DNA of 64,000 nt from Verrucomicrobiales bacterium (lineage in GTDB: Bacteria > Verrucomicrobiota > Verrucomicrobiia > Verrucomicrobiales > DEV007). The notes beneath the pieces are model-generated. The model saw nothing but the letters and a program-made list of their open reading frames with translations, did no database searches and was not told where the DNA came from. The stretch is taken from NCBI GenBank assembly GCA_021648365.1, contig JAKISY010000004.1, forward strand, positions 40,078 through 104,077, given 5' to 3'. Of the stretch, positions 17,974 through 26,938 are shown in pieces. Positions within the stretch are counted from its first letter, which is position 1; every line of letters starts with the position of its first letter. A program made the translations under genes and the position numbers.

Positions 17974-19908
17974 TCAATTCTTTTTTTTCTTCTTTTTGGA
18001 GCGGCTTTGGGTGTGTCGCTCTCCTCGGTCTCCGAGAGTTTTCTGTTTTTGCTTCTGAGCTTCGGCTTGCTCTTGCATGCGAGAGAGAAAACCTCCGCCA
18101 GCTTTTTTGGTGGTTTTGACTTTTTTCAGCTCGGGTTCGGGCAGTTTGTTCATCAGCCAAGTTTGTCCGATGCTAAAAATATTCTGCGTGGTCCAATACA
18201 GTGCCAATGCCGAAGCGAAGTTGTAACAGATGAAAAGGAAAAAGACAGGCATGAACATGAAGATGCGTTGTTGCGCCTTGTCACCGGATTTCGGTGTGAG
18301 CTGCATTTGTATGATCATGGTGACTGCCATCAGGAGTGGTAGCAGATTGAACGGGATGTCATCGAAGAAGGGAAGGTGGAAGAGAGTGTCGGGCATCGAC
18401 AGGTCTTCGACCCACAAGAAGCTTTGATGTCTGAGTTCGACGGCATTGAATAACATGCGGTAAAAACCGAGGAAGACGGGCATTTGGATAAACATCGGCA
18501 GGCAACCTCCGGCGGGATTGATTTTGTAATCCCGGTAGAGCTGCATGGTCTCTTGGTTGAGGCGATTGGGATCGTCTTTGTATTTTTCTTTCAGCTCTTT
18601 TTGCAGCGGGCCGAGTTTTGCCATTTTTTTCATGGTGCGCGTCGATTTGGCATAGACGGGCCAGATGACGATACGGATCATGATGGTGATGAGGATGATG
18701 GCGAAGCCAAACTGTCCGACGGTGCCCTGCATCCAGACGAGAGCCCAGATCAAAAAAGCGGCGAGGGGTCTGATCGCCCAACCGAGAATCCATCCGAAGA
18801 TGGGAATGCCGTCGTAGTTCATCACCAAAGTGCGGTCGTCGCCGAGAGCTTTGAGGCGGGCGTATTCTTTGGGGCCGGCGTAAATTTCGTATTTGAGGGT
18901 GATTTTTTCTCCAGCGGAGAGGGAGAGTTCGGGCAGTCCGATGGCGGTTTGGATGCCACGCGGTTTCTTTTTGTCGGAGGCAGAATCACTGAGGTCGTTT
19001 TTGATCTCAAAGGTACTCGCCCAAATGGACACGTCGGTGGGTTCGAGGGCTTCGACGATGGTGGTATAAAACTGGTTGGAGGTCCCTGCCCAGCTCAGCT
19101 CTTGAGCGTGCACCACTTCGCTGGGCTTTTCACTACTGAACATACCTCCAATGAAGTGGCTCACGTTTTCGTATTCGAAGCCGCCTTTGTCTTTGAGAAA
19201 ATAGTAGGTGGGGGAATAAGCGTTGGCTTTGCTGGGATGGTCTTTGGTGGATTGATCGGTGGCAAGCGGTACTGCAGCTCCTGTATAGAGAAAGTAACGG
19301 GAGCTGAGTTTTTGTTTACTAAGGTTGCTGATTTCGATTTCGAGCTGGACTAGATGAGGGTCATTATCGCCAGCGCGATTGGTTTGACCTAGGCTGTAGC
19401 GTTTTTGAATGTGAAGCCCTTTGCTGTCGGTGCCGGCAAATACGATGGTGCTCTTGTCTTGTTCAATGATTTCGTAGATGGTGGATTCGAAATCCCCAGG
19501 ACCAGAGCTGAGAGTGCCGATCGCGTGCGGGGCAAAAGCATTGAGGGTGATGTGCTCATCTTTTTGCCCCATGATCTTGTCGTGATCGAGCAGTTCTACT
19601 TGCTGGATGCCGCCGCCTGCGCTGGTGAACTCAAAGTTAACCTGTTCAAGCTGCATCGAAACGGTTTGCACTTTGATGGCTTGGGTGGGCGCTTTGGCTT
19701 GTGACTCCGCCTGCGGTGAGCTTGAGTCTTGCTTCGCTTGTTCAGAGGCTGGCGAGCTTTGTTCTGGATCTTTATTTTTGGGAGATCCTTCAGCAGCGGC
19801 GATTTCATTTTCCGCCGGAGTGGGCGGCATGATTTTTCCAAATTTCTGCCACCAGAGCATCATGCCTAGTGAACAAAGTATAACGGCGATCCAAGCGGTA
19901 CGGTCCAT
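17974..19908 (-). CDS. yidC: Membrane protein insertase YidC
   Basis: Inserts and folds inner-membrane proteins, alone or with SecYEG. 644 residues from ATG 19908, where the first transmembrane helix (DRTAWIAVILCSLGMMLWW) directly follows; the ATG at 19983 would add 25 unlikely residues. A Pro/Gln/Ser-rich linker and a large periplasmic beta domain (about 85-390) precede the conserved five-helix core with IVIWPVYAKSTRTMKKM, the helical hairpin loop LQKELKEKYKDDPNRLNQE and NPAGGCLPMFIQMPVF. The tail is very basic (RSKKKKKKN), as expected for ribosome contact. Gram-negative type, long form. Confidence 0.97.
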   Translation of the reverse strand: MDRTAWIAVILCSLGMMLWWQKFGKIMPPTPAENEIAAAEGSPKNKDPEQSSPASEQAKQDSSSPQAESQAKAPTQAIKVQTVSMQLEQVNFEFTSAGGGIQQVELLDHDKIMGQKDEHITLNAFAPHAIGTLSSGPGDFESTIYEIIEQDKSTIVFAGTDSKGLHIQKRYSLGQTNRAGDNDPHLVQLEIEISNLSKQKLSSRYFLYTGAAVPLATDQSTKDHPSKANAYSPTYYFLKDKGGFEYENVSHFIGGMFSSEKPSEVVHAQELSWAGTSNQFYTTIVEALEPTDVSIWASTFEIKNDLSDSASDKKKPRGIQTAIGLPELSLSAGEKITLKYEIYAGPKEYARLKALGDDRTLVMNYDGIPIFGWILGWAIRPLAAFLIWALVWMQGTVGQFGFAIILITIMIRIVIWPVYAKSTRTMKKMAKLGPLQKELKEKYKDDPNRLNQETMQLYRDYKINPAGGCLPMFIQMPVFLGFYRMLFNAVELRHQSFLWVEDLSMPDTLFHLPFFDDIPFNLLPLLMAVTMIIQMQLTPKSGDKAQQRIFMFMPVFFLFICYNFASALALYWTTQNIFSIGQTWLMNKLPEPELKKVKTTKKAGGGFLSRMQEQAEAQKQKQKTLGDRGERHTQSRSKKKKKKN

Positions 19909-19983
19909 GATATATAAAGTGTAAGGTCTTGTAGTGCAAAAATGAAAAAGCGGGGCTCTAGGCTCTGTAGGAAAGTAGCGCAA

Positions 19984-20322
19984 TCAGTCGTTCCTCAAAC
20001 GCTCCGGATCAACTGAACATCTACATTTTTTCTGAGAATCTGGATTTTTGTCATGTGTAGAGCTTGGTGTTGGCGTGGGATCGCCATTTCCTGTGCCGGG
20101 GACGGGGTCGTAACCTTCGCCGCCCCAGGGATTGCAGCGCATGATTCTGTAAATACCGAGCCAAGAGCCTTTGATGGAACCGTGTTGTTGAACGGCGTCG
20201 ATAAAATACTGAGAGCAGGTAGGTTGGAAACGGCAACCACCAAGTGGACCTGCTACCGCATGTAGGATAGGTGATAGGAGAATCTGATAAAGGCGAACCA
20301 ACCAGCAAAGTAGGGTTTTCAT
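19984..20322 (-). CDS. yidD: YidD, membrane protein insertion efficiency factor
   Basis: 112 residues. The conserved core is present: LVRLYQILLSPIL, then GGCRFQPTCSQYFIDAVQQHG, then GIYRIMRCNPWGGEGYDPVP, including the three Cys. The C-terminal 35 residues (Pro/Thr-rich, then basic) extend beyond the usual 70-85 residue family length. The start overlaps the end of rnpA by 4 bp, and the gene lies between rnpA and yidC as in most bacteria. Confidence 0.95.
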   Translation of the reverse strand: MKTLLCWLVRLYQILLSPILHAVAGPLGGCRFQPTCSQYFIDAVQQHGSIKGSWLGIYRIMRCNPWGGEGYDPVPGTGNGDPTPTPSSTHDKNPDSQKKCRCSVDPERLRND

Positions 20323-20678
20323 GGTGTGGGCTCCTTTTTGTATAATCCGCTACGATGGATCAGCCATTTCCACTCTTTTTCCAGTGCTTCGGAGGAGGCG
20401 CGGGCTGCGCTTCCTCTGGGGATGACCACCAAGTAGTGACCGTTTTCCAGCTTATCTCCTAGCCGTTGGAAAATTCCGCGTAATCGCCGCCGGATTCGAT
20501 TGCGAGTCACGGCATTGCCCAAGCGGCGTGTGGTGATGTAGCCGACTTTGAGATCAGCTACATTGGGATCCGCTAAAACACCGAGTAATAGAAAATGCCC
20601 TCGATAGGTTTTTCCCTGTCGTCGAACACGACCAAAATCACGCCGAGTGGTGATTCTCCTGTGTTGAGGAAATCTCAT
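20319..20678 (-). CDS. rnpA: Ribonuclease P protein component
   Basis: 119 residues. The protein subunit of RNase P, which trims tRNA 5' ends. Shows the typical RRDFGRVRRQGKTYRGHFLLL start, then VGYITTRRLGNAVTRNRIRRRLR containing the RNR motif, then GHYLVVIPRGSA. Overlaps yidD by 4 bp and follows rpmH, the standard order. Confidence 0.95.
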   Translation of the reverse strand: MRFPQHRRITTRRDFGRVRRQGKTYRGHFLLLGVLADPNVADLKVGYITTRRLGNAVTRNRIRRRLRGIFQRLGDKLENGHYLVVIPRGSAARASSEALEKEWKWLIHRSGLYKKEPTP

Positions 20679-20804
20679 AGCCAGTATAGTTCGGCTTGAG
20701 ATCGAGGTCTGTCAATAAAACCCTATGGTCAATAATGAGAGCAACAGAGTCGTTCTCAGGTGAAATATGAGCAGTTCAAACAAAAGCAAACATCAAGCCA
20801 ACTA

Positions 20805-20984
20805 CTAAGCGTGCTGGTTGGTGTGGCGTTTGTATTGAATTTCGGCGCCTTTTGGAATCAAGCGCTTACGTCCTCTTTGACGGCGATTCTTAATGATGCC
20901 GCGGCCACTCTTAGTTCTCATCCTAGCACGGAATCCGTGTTGACGTTTTCTAGTGCGCTTGGAGGGCTGGTAAGTCCTTTTCAT
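20805..20984 (-). CDS. rpmH: 50S ribosomal protein L34, with C-terminal extension
   Basis: 59 codons from ATG 20984. Translation starts MKRTYQPSKRTRKRQHGFRA and continues RMRTKSGRGIIKNRRQRGRK, unmistakably L34. After the usual end near residue 44 it continues about 15 residues (IPKGAEIQYKRHTNQHA) to a TAG at 20805, so it is longer than the common 44-46 residues. It heads the rpmH-rnpA-yidD-yidC-khpB series. No dnaA gene or DnaA-box cluster is seen upstream, though this block often lies near oriC. Confidence 0.93.
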   Translation of the reverse strand: MKRTYQPSKRTRKRQHGFRARMRTKSGRGIIKNRRQRGRKRLIPKGAEIQYKRHTNQHA

Positions 20985-21242
20985 CTCGGGTCGTGCAAAT
21001 TGTTAAATAAATATCTCCTTAATCCGATATTAGAGTGTGTATAGGCACCCTTGGATCGAGGGAGGCGTAATTTAGGGAGATTTGAGACTTTGTCAACGGC
21101 ATCTATGAGGAAAATAGAGATAGCTGTCATTTAGCAGGCTGGGAGGGGGGCGAAATAGATAAAAGGTTGATGTTATAGGGGTTTGGCTACAAACTAATGA
21201 GGTATAGTTTTCCTGTTTGGCGGAAAAATCAAAAACTTTAAG

Positions 21243-21719
21243 GTGAGCGAAGCTCTTGAAATGAAAAACCAACCCCGTATTGAACCAGCGACTCTTGATG
21301 ATTTACCAGAATTGGTGGACATGGTGATGGAGCTGTTCACGATTGAAAAAGATTTCGATCCAGACCGGAATAAGCAGGAGCGAGGTTTGCGGTCGATATT
21401 GGAACAACCGAGCCGTGGGCGGATTTTTGTGGTGCGTACCGATCATCAGATCATCGGCATGGTCAATTTGCTATTCACTATCAGTACCGCGATGGGTGGC
21501 TTTGTGGTTTTGTTGGAGGATGTCATCATTCACCCAGACCATCGAGGGCAGCGTTATGGGACACAGTTGTTGAATTATGTGGTTGAGTTTGCGCGCAAAA
21601 AAGATTTCCTCCGTATCACCCTGTTGACGGATGAGATCAGTGAGGAATCCCAGCGATTTTTCAAAAAAATGGGTTTTGAGCATTCGCACATGATTCCGAT
21701 GCGCCTACCGCTTGTTTGA
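21243..21719 (+). CDS. GNAT-family N-acetyltransferase
   Basis: 158 residues. One GNAT domain: an N-terminal RIEPATLDDLPELVDMVMELF segment, the beta4 strand VVLLEDVIIHPDHRGQRYGTQLL containing the acetyl-CoA pyrophosphate loop (R-G-Q-R-Y-G, near residue 107), and the C-terminal FFKKMGFEHSHMIPMRL. Substrate unknown. The start is GTG 21243 or ATG 21261; neither has a clear ribosome-binding site. Single gene upstream of cysI. Confidence 0.85.
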   Translation: MSEALEMKNQPRIEPATLDDLPELVDMVMELFTIEKDFDPDRNKQERGLRSILEQPSRGRIFVVRTDHQIIGMVNLLFTISTAMGGFVVLLEDVIIHPDHRGQRYGTQLLNYVVEFARKKDFLRITLLTDEISEESQRFFKKMGFEHSHMIPMRLPLV

Positions 21720-21811
21720 AGGTGTTTTGGCTGTGAATGGCAGCCTTAGCATTCCAGTTGCACCGATAGAAACTTGCCACTAAGGTGGCGTCCCTTGAAA
21801 AAAGGAGCTTA

Positions 21812-21832
21812 ACACCTATCTGCGATGGGTGT
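21812..21832 (+). promoter_or_regulatory. Leader stem-loop upstream of cysI
   Basis: 8-bp stem (ACACCTAT with ATGGGTGT, one G-U pair) with a 5-base loop, 63 bp before the cysI start. It does not match a riboswitch class I know. It could be a 5' mRNA structure. Confidence 0.3.
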
Positions 21833-21895
21833 CTTATGTGAGAGCAGCATGGCTTGCCTAGTTTTTATCAATCTATCTAATCAATATATTTTATC

Positions 21896-23644
21896 ATGGC
21901 TAAACAAAGTGTCGAAGAAATCAAAGATAAGAGCGTGGGCTTGCGTGGTGAGATTGTGGAAACCATTGTTTCCGATGCTAGCCACTTTGAGGATGCAGAG
22001 TATCAGTTGTTGAAGTTTCACGGCAGTTACCAGCAGGATAATCGTGATGTGAGAAGTGAGCGTCGCAAAGCGAAACTTGATAAAGCATGGTCGATGATGG
22101 TGCGCAGTAAGATGCCAGGTGGTCGCATGACCGCCAAGCAGTATCTGATGCATGATGAGATGATCGACCGTATCGGCAATGGCACGATGCGCTTGACCAC
22201 ACGGCAGGGGATTCAGTTGCACGGCATTTTGATGGGCGACTTGAAAGAGGTGATCGCTACGATCTGTAAATCTGGGCTGACCACCTATGGTGCCTGCGGC
22301 GATGTGGTGCGTAATACGATGGCACCAGCGGCACCGATCGATAGTGTCGCTTTTCGCGATGCACATGCTTTGGCAGATGAGATTAGTGAACTCACCTTGC
22401 CTAAGTCGAGCGGTTATGCCGACATCTGGTTGGATGGAGAAAAACTCGAGCCGGTGGACAAGACAAAAATCGAAGTAGAGGAAGACCCTCTATATGGCAA
22501 AGATTACCTGCCACGTAAATTTAAGATCGGCATCGCCATTCCACCGAGCAACGATGTGGATGTGTACACCCACGATGTTGGCTTAGTGCCGCACCTATCC
22601 GCAGACGGATCGCAGGTGGAGGGTTACACCTTTTTGGTTGGTGGAGGATTTGGCATGGGACATGGCAAGACGGAAACCCGTCCGGTGTTAGCAAAGCCGT
22701 TAGCTTATGTGCCGCGTGCGCATGTGATCGACGTGCTCAAGACCGTGATTGCGGTGCAGAAAGAATATGGCAATCGTAACGATCGTCGTCTGGCGCGCCT
22801 GAAATATGTGATCGAGGGCAATGGCATCGAGTGGTTTTTGAACGCAGTGAAAGAACGTTACGATGGGCCGCTAGAGGAGGCTAAAGAACTCAGCTTCGAT
22901 TCAGTGAGCGATCAGCTTGGCTGGCATGAGCAGGGTGATGCACAAGGCTTGCTTTTCAGGGGAGTCTATGTGGCACAGGGGCGGATTCACGATACGGATC
23001 AGACTCGGGTGCGCACAGCGTTCCGCGAGATTGCGGAAAAATATGAGGTGCCGATGATCGTCACGCCGAACTGCAATCTTATTTTGCACGACATCAAGCC
23101 TGAGCAGAAAGATGAGATCGAAGCTTTGTTGAAAGAGCATGGATTTGCCGACGAATCGAAGTTCACGGATATGCGCAAGGTAGCTCACGCTTGTGTGTCG
23201 ATGCCTACTTGTGGTCTTGCTTTGGCGGAGGCAGAGCGAGTATTGGACGGTTTACTTGATTCGGTGGATGAGATTTTGAAAGATCTGGAAATCGAAGATG
23301 AGCAGTTGCTCATTCGTATGACCGGTTGCCCTAACGGATGTGCGCGCCCTTATAATGCTGACATCGCTTTTGTCGGTCGTGGCCCGAGGAAATACGCCAT
23401 GTATGTAGGTGGATCGAGTTCAGGAGACCGTTTGGCGGGACTCTACCAGAAGACCATTGAGTTTGATGATATAGCACCCAAGATACGTGTTTTGTTGCAG
23501 AACTACGTAGATCATCGCGAAGAGGACGAGCGCTTCACAGAATACTGGGAACGAACTCAAGCGACCGGCGAAGCGCCTGGCCCCGATCATTTTCATGTTG
23601 AATTGGAAGAGCGTGCTAAGCGGGTTGCTGGCGGTTCGATCTGA
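21896..23644 (+). CDS. cysI: Sulfite reductase hemoprotein (CysI-like)
   Basis: Six-electron reduction of sulfite to sulfide using siroheme and a 4Fe-4S cluster, in assimilatory sulfur metabolism. 582 residues in the two-repeat nitrite/sulfite reductase fold. The first repeat has MRLTTRQGIQLHGI near residue 101. The cluster ligands are at about C432 and C438 (CVSMPTC) and C477 and C481 (GCPNGC), almost the same spacing and positions as in E. coli CysI. No cysJ flavoprotein or cysH is adjacent, so the electron donor is unknown; ferredoxin is possible. A nitrite reductase is less likely given the CysI-like motifs. Confidence 0.92.
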   Translation: MAKQSVEEIKDKSVGLRGEIVETIVSDASHFEDAEYQLLKFHGSYQQDNRDVRSERRKAKLDKAWSMMVRSKMPGGRMTAKQYLMHDEMIDRIGNGTMRLTTRQGIQLHGILMGDLKEVIATICKSGLTTYGACGDVVRNTMAPAAPIDSVAFRDAHALADEISELTLPKSSGYADIWLDGEKLEPVDKTKIEVEEDPLYGKDYLPRKFKIGIAIPPSNDVDVYTHDVGLVPHLSADGSQVEGYTFLVGGGFGMGHGKTETRPVLAKPLAYVPRAHVIDVLKTVIAVQKEYGNRNDRRLARLKYVIEGNGIEWFLNAVKERYDGPLEEAKELSFDSVSDQLGWHEQGDAQGLLFRGVYVAQGRIHDTDQTRVRTAFREIAEKYEVPMIVTPNCNLILHDIKPEQKDEIEALLKEHGFADESKFTDMRKVAHACVSMPTCGLALAEAERVLDGLLDSVDEILKDLEIEDEQLLIRMTGCPNGCARPYNADIAFVGRGPRKYAMYVGGSSSGDRLAGLYQKTIEFDDIAPKIRVLLQNYVDHREEDERFTEYWERTQATGEAPGPDHFHVELEERAKRVAGGSI

Positions 23645-23694
23645 TCGGGAGGAGTAAGGCCGTAATTCTATATATTGCGGCGCTGCTTACTTGA

Positions 23695-24618
23695 TCATTG
23701 CGACTGCCCCCGCTTGCGGAACTCTGAGGGAGGGATGCCAAATTCCTTCTTAAAAGTTCGGGAGAAATAAAACGGACAATCATAACCACATTCTTCTGCT
23801 ACAGTGTAGATGCTTTTGCTGGTCAATTGCAGAAGTCGAGCGGCGAGTTGCAATCGGCGTTCGTTGAGCCATTGCATGGGGCGCTTGCCGGTTTCATTTT
23901 TAAAAATACGACCGAAATAGACTGCTCCTACACCGACGCTATCCGCCCAATCAGCAAGCATTATCGTTTGACCGAGGCGTTCGGTGGCCCAGCGCTGGGA
24001 CTGCAATACCTTGTCGACCGCACTACGGTTAGCGGGAGAATCGTAGTCAGAGGCAAAGGGAGCCTTGAGCTCGTGTAACACGTAAGCTAGCCACTGCAGA
24101 ACTGCTGCTGTGCTACGTAATTGACTACCCACCTCTCCCGTGGTGGCGAGAACCTGCATCACTTTTTCGAATTCACCGCAGTAATCGTCAAGTGAACGCC
24201 ATTGATTTCGTCTGGGCAGATTGCGATGGAATAGGGTGTTAGGCTCACTACTTTGCCCCAATGCCAAGCAGGCGCTCAGAATACTGGTGGGTTGTTGGGG
24301 ATCATGTTGGAAAGAAAATTGATCGCCCCCTCGAATGATGAAAAGCTCTCCTTGCTTGAGCTGGTAGCGACGCCCGTTGAGGGTGCAGCGACAGTGTGAG
24401 CTTTCAACGAAAAAAAATGCCAGCATGTGAGCGGTCAGCCGGGTGCGTCCGATTTGCCAGTCTGGGAATCCTGCAAAACGACCGAACCAATGAACTTGCA
24501 AAGTGAATTGATCGTCCAGCAGTAATGGCCAATCATGATGATGTGGAATCCCGTCGATAGTTGAAAATGTACATGAACCTAATGTGATTGTCCATGTTGA
24601 ATCTGACAATGGGTGCAA
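23695..24618 (-). CDS. AraC-family transcriptional regulator
   Basis: 307 residues. An N-terminal cupin-like sensor (LNGRRYQLKQGELFIIRGGDQFSF, residues 80-103 approximately) and a C-terminal double helix-turn-helix: LGQTIMLADWADSVGVGAVYFGRIF and then SIYTVAEECGYDCPFYFSRTFKKEFG with the usual PSEFRKRG end. Divergent from the epimerase/DHDPS-family pair with only 36 bp between starts, so it most likely regulates that pair. Ligand unknown, probably a sugar or sugar acid. Confidence 0.9.
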   Translation of the reverse strand: MHPLSDSTWTITLGSCTFSTIDGIPHHHDWPLLLDDQFTLQVHWFGRFAGFPDWQIGRTRLTAHMLAFFFVESSHCRCTLNGRRYQLKQGELFIIRGGDQFSFQHDPQQPTSILSACLALGQSSEPNTLFHRNLPRRNQWRSLDDYCGEFEKVMQVLATTGEVGSQLRSTAAVLQWLAYVLHELKAPFASDYDSPANRSAVDKVLQSQRWATERLGQTIMLADWADSVGVGAVYFGRIFKNETGKRPMQWLNERRLQLAARLLQLTSKSIYTVAEECGYDCPFYFSRTFKKEFGIPPSEFRKRGQSQ

Positions 24619-24654
24619 ATTTAAGCTAACAATTCTATTTATCAGTCTATTATC

Positions 24655-25701
24655 ATGAACAAAATGTCGCTCCCTTTTAAAACTCAGCCAGAGTCCTTGG
24701 ATGAGTTCATGAGCCGACCTAGTCAGGCGGTGTTGCAGAGTTTGAAGGCTAGCGAGGGAGATATACTAGTTCTTGGAGCGGGTGGCAAAATGGGACTGCA
24801 TGTTTGCCTGATGCTACAGCGGGCCTTTGAGGAGTTGGGCGAGGACAAGCGGGAGGTGATCGCAGTGTCGCGCTTTGGGGGAGAGGGAGCTACTGATATT
24901 TTTGCGAGAGAGGGCGTGCGCACCATAGCTGCGAACTTGTGCGATCAACAACAGCTCGATGCTTTGCCCGATGCTCCGTCGGTCATTTTTCTGGCAGGGG
25001 TGAAATTTGGCACATCTCATGACCCTGGTTTGCTGCGGCAAATGAATGTAGAGATGCCAGCCTTGGTAGCTTCGAGATTTAGGAAGTCGCGTATCGTGGC
25101 GCTTTCTACGGGGTGTGTGTATTCATTCACCACTCGCGAGTCAGGCGGATCGTCGGAGGCGACCGGGGAGGTGAATCCTGTAGGAGAATATGCTCAATCT
25201 TGCCTCGGGCGAGAGCAGGCGTTTGTGACAGCCGGCGAGCAGTGGGGTACGAAGTGTTCTTTGATCCGACTGAACTACGCCATCGATCTGCGCTACGGAG
25301 TGTTGCACGATATCGCCCAGAAGGTGATTCATGGACAGCCCATTGACGTGACAATGGGTTATGTGAATCTCATCTGGCAAACAGATGCGATTGCCCATTG
25401 TATTCAGGCTTTGAATCATGCTGCGGCGCCTGCTTTTGTGGTGAATGTGACTGGGCGGAAAATTTTGTCAGTGCGCGATCTGGCGTTACGATTTGGGAAA
25501 CTGCTGGGCAAGGAGGTCTGCATTGAAGGGGAGGAAGCCGAGCTTGCTTGGCTGAGTGATTCTAGCAAGGCGGGTGAACTTTTTGGATCGCCAGAAGTCT
25601 CGATAGAACAAATGCTCGAATGGACGGTAGCGTGGTTGATGACTGGGGGGGGATCTCTAGGTAAGCCGACGCACTTTGAAACCCGTGACGGGAAATATTA
25701 A
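24655..25701 (+). CDS. NAD-dependent epimerase/dehydratase family protein
   Basis: 348 residues with an extended SDR fold. The Rossmann motif is shifted into the chain (ILVLGAGGKMGLHV, about residues 37-50: a GxGGxxG form). Then come VIFLAGVKFGTSHDP near 117 and the active-site Tyr in VGEYAQSCLGREQ (Y-x(3)-L instead of the canonical Y-x(3)-K). The missing Lys suggests atypical chemistry or loss of activity. Likely cotranscribed with the downstream DHDPS-family gene and controlled by the divergent AraC regulator; inferred to act in a sugar-acid pathway. Confidence 0.75.
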   Translation: MNKMSLPFKTQPESLDEFMSRPSQAVLQSLKASEGDILVLGAGGKMGLHVCLMLQRAFEELGEDKREVIAVSRFGGEGATDIFAREGVRTIAANLCDQQQLDALPDAPSVIFLAGVKFGTSHDPGLLRQMNVEMPALVASRFRKSRIVALSTGCVYSFTTRESGGSSEATGEVNPVGEYAQSCLGREQAFVTAGEQWGTKCSLIRLNYAIDLRYGVLHDIAQKVIHGQPIDVTMGYVNLIWQTDAIAHCIQALNHAAAPAFVVNVTGRKILSVRDLALRFGKLLGKEVCIEGEEAELAWLSDSSKAGELFGSPEVSIEQMLEWTVAWLMTGGGSLGKPTHFETRDGKY

Positions 25702-25708
25702 CATAGAT

Positions 25709-26770
25709 ATGATGGATTTACGCAAACAACTATTAGAGGGCTTGGTGATTCCAGCTTTGCCGCTGGCTTTGAATGAGGACGGCTCCTGGGCGGAAAAACA
25801 TCAGCGGGCTTTATTACGTTATTATGCCGATGCCGGCGTTGGCGGTTTGGCGGTCGGGGTGCATTCTACTCAGTTCGAAATTCGAGAGCCGGAGTTTGGA
25901 TTGTTCGAGCCAGTGCTGAGACTGGCGAGTGAAACTTTGGATGAGTGGTTAGGGGCGGATGGGCGACGTTTTTTGAAAATTGCGGGGATTTGTGGGGCAA
26001 CGAAACAGGCTTTGGACGAGGTGGAGCTGGCACGTAATTTTGGCTACGAAGCGGCACTGCTGAGTTTGACTGCGTTGAAAGGGAAGTCGGAAGATGAAAT
26101 GGTGCTGCATTGTCAGCGGGTGGCTGGGCAGATGCCGGTGATTGGGTTTTATCTGCAGCCTTCGATTGGAGGTCAGGTATTAAGTTATGATTTTTGGAGG
26201 CGTTTTTTTGCTATCGAAAATGTGGTGGCGGTTAAGATGGCTCCTTTTAATCGCTATTATACTTGGGATGCGGTAAGGGCTTTGATGGATTCGGGACGAG
26301 AGGATGTGGCTCTATATACGGGCAACGATGACAATATCATTGTGGATTTATTGACGCCGTTTTGTCATCAAGGCAGAAGCAAATATATCGTCGGAGGTTT
26401 GCTAGGGCAGTGGGGTGTGTGGACCGAGCGGGCGGTGCATTTGCTGGAGGAATTGAAAGCGGTACGCGAGGCCGGTGGAATGATTGATTCTCGATGGTTG
26501 AGCAAAAATGTCGAATTGACCGATGCCAATGCTGCGGTTTTTGATGCGGCTAACGGTTTTGCTGGTTGTATTCCAGGTATCATGGAAGTATTGCGGCGAC
26601 AGGGTCTGGTGCCGAGCAATCGTTGTTTGAATCCGGACGAAGTGTTGTCACCGAGGCAAGCGGAAGAATTGGATCGGGTGAGTGCGGCTTATCCTTGGCT
26701 GGTAGATGATGAATTTGTGGAGGAGAATTTGGGGCGTTGGTTGGGTGAGGAAGAGGTGAATCGCGGATAA
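25709..26770 (+). CDS. Dihydrodipicolinate synthase/N-acetylneuraminate lyase family protein
   Basis: 353 residues from ATG 25709, 7 bp after the epimerase stop; a TTG at 25676 would overlap it. The DapA/NanA barrel is recognisable: GLVIPALPLALNEDGSW at the start, GVGGLAVGVHSTQF, the strand GFYLQPSIGG, and VVAVKMAPFNRYYTW carrying the Schiff-base Lys near residue 182. It is longer than DapA (about 290), and the context is not lysine synthesis. An aldolase for a keto-sugar acid is a reasonable guess; the true substrate is unknown. Confidence 0.8.
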   Translation: MMDLRKQLLEGLVIPALPLALNEDGSWAEKHQRALLRYYADAGVGGLAVGVHSTQFEIREPEFGLFEPVLRLASETLDEWLGADGRRFLKIAGICGATKQALDEVELARNFGYEAALLSLTALKGKSEDEMVLHCQRVAGQMPVIGFYLQPSIGGQVLSYDFWRRFFAIENVVAVKMAPFNRYYTWDAVRALMDSGREDVALYTGNDDNIIVDLLTPFCHQGRSKYIVGGLLGQWGVWTERAVHLLEELKAVREAGGMIDSRWLSKNVELTDANAAVFDAANGFAGCIPGIMEVLRRQGLVPSNRCLNPDEVLSPRQAEELDRVSAAYPWLVDDEFVEENLGRWLGEEEVNRG

Positions 26771-26938
26771 CCCAGCCGACCTCGCGAATGCGGGGGAGAC
26801 AGTTGGAGGAAATCACCCGAAGGCAAATTAGCGCGGATGAAGAAGAGCTGAGATAATCACGCCCGCTTCGCTCAAGACGCAGAGACGCAAAGGTAAGAGC
26901 TGGGAAATGAAGAAAAATGAAGTGGAGGGCGTCAGTGG

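Noticed and set aside
18484..19353. 289-codon plus-strand ORF over yidC
   Set aside because: Antisense shadow of yidC with no recognisable domain.
20760..21044. 94-codon plus-strand ORF over rpmH
   Set aside because: It is the antisense shadow of rpmH; the minus-strand reading is clearly L34.
20985..21242. Replication origin beside rpmH-rnpA
   Set aside because: The gene block is often near oriC, but no dnaA gene and no cluster of TTATCCACA-type boxes is visible.
21720..21895. SAM or other known riboswitch upstream of cysI
   Set aside because: Only a short hairpin is seen; the conserved core bases of SAM riboswitches are missing.
26771..26938. Gene between the DHDPS-family gene and hsdM
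   Set aside because: Only short open frames; the sequence looks like degraded intergenic DNA with a GACGCAGAGACGC stretch.
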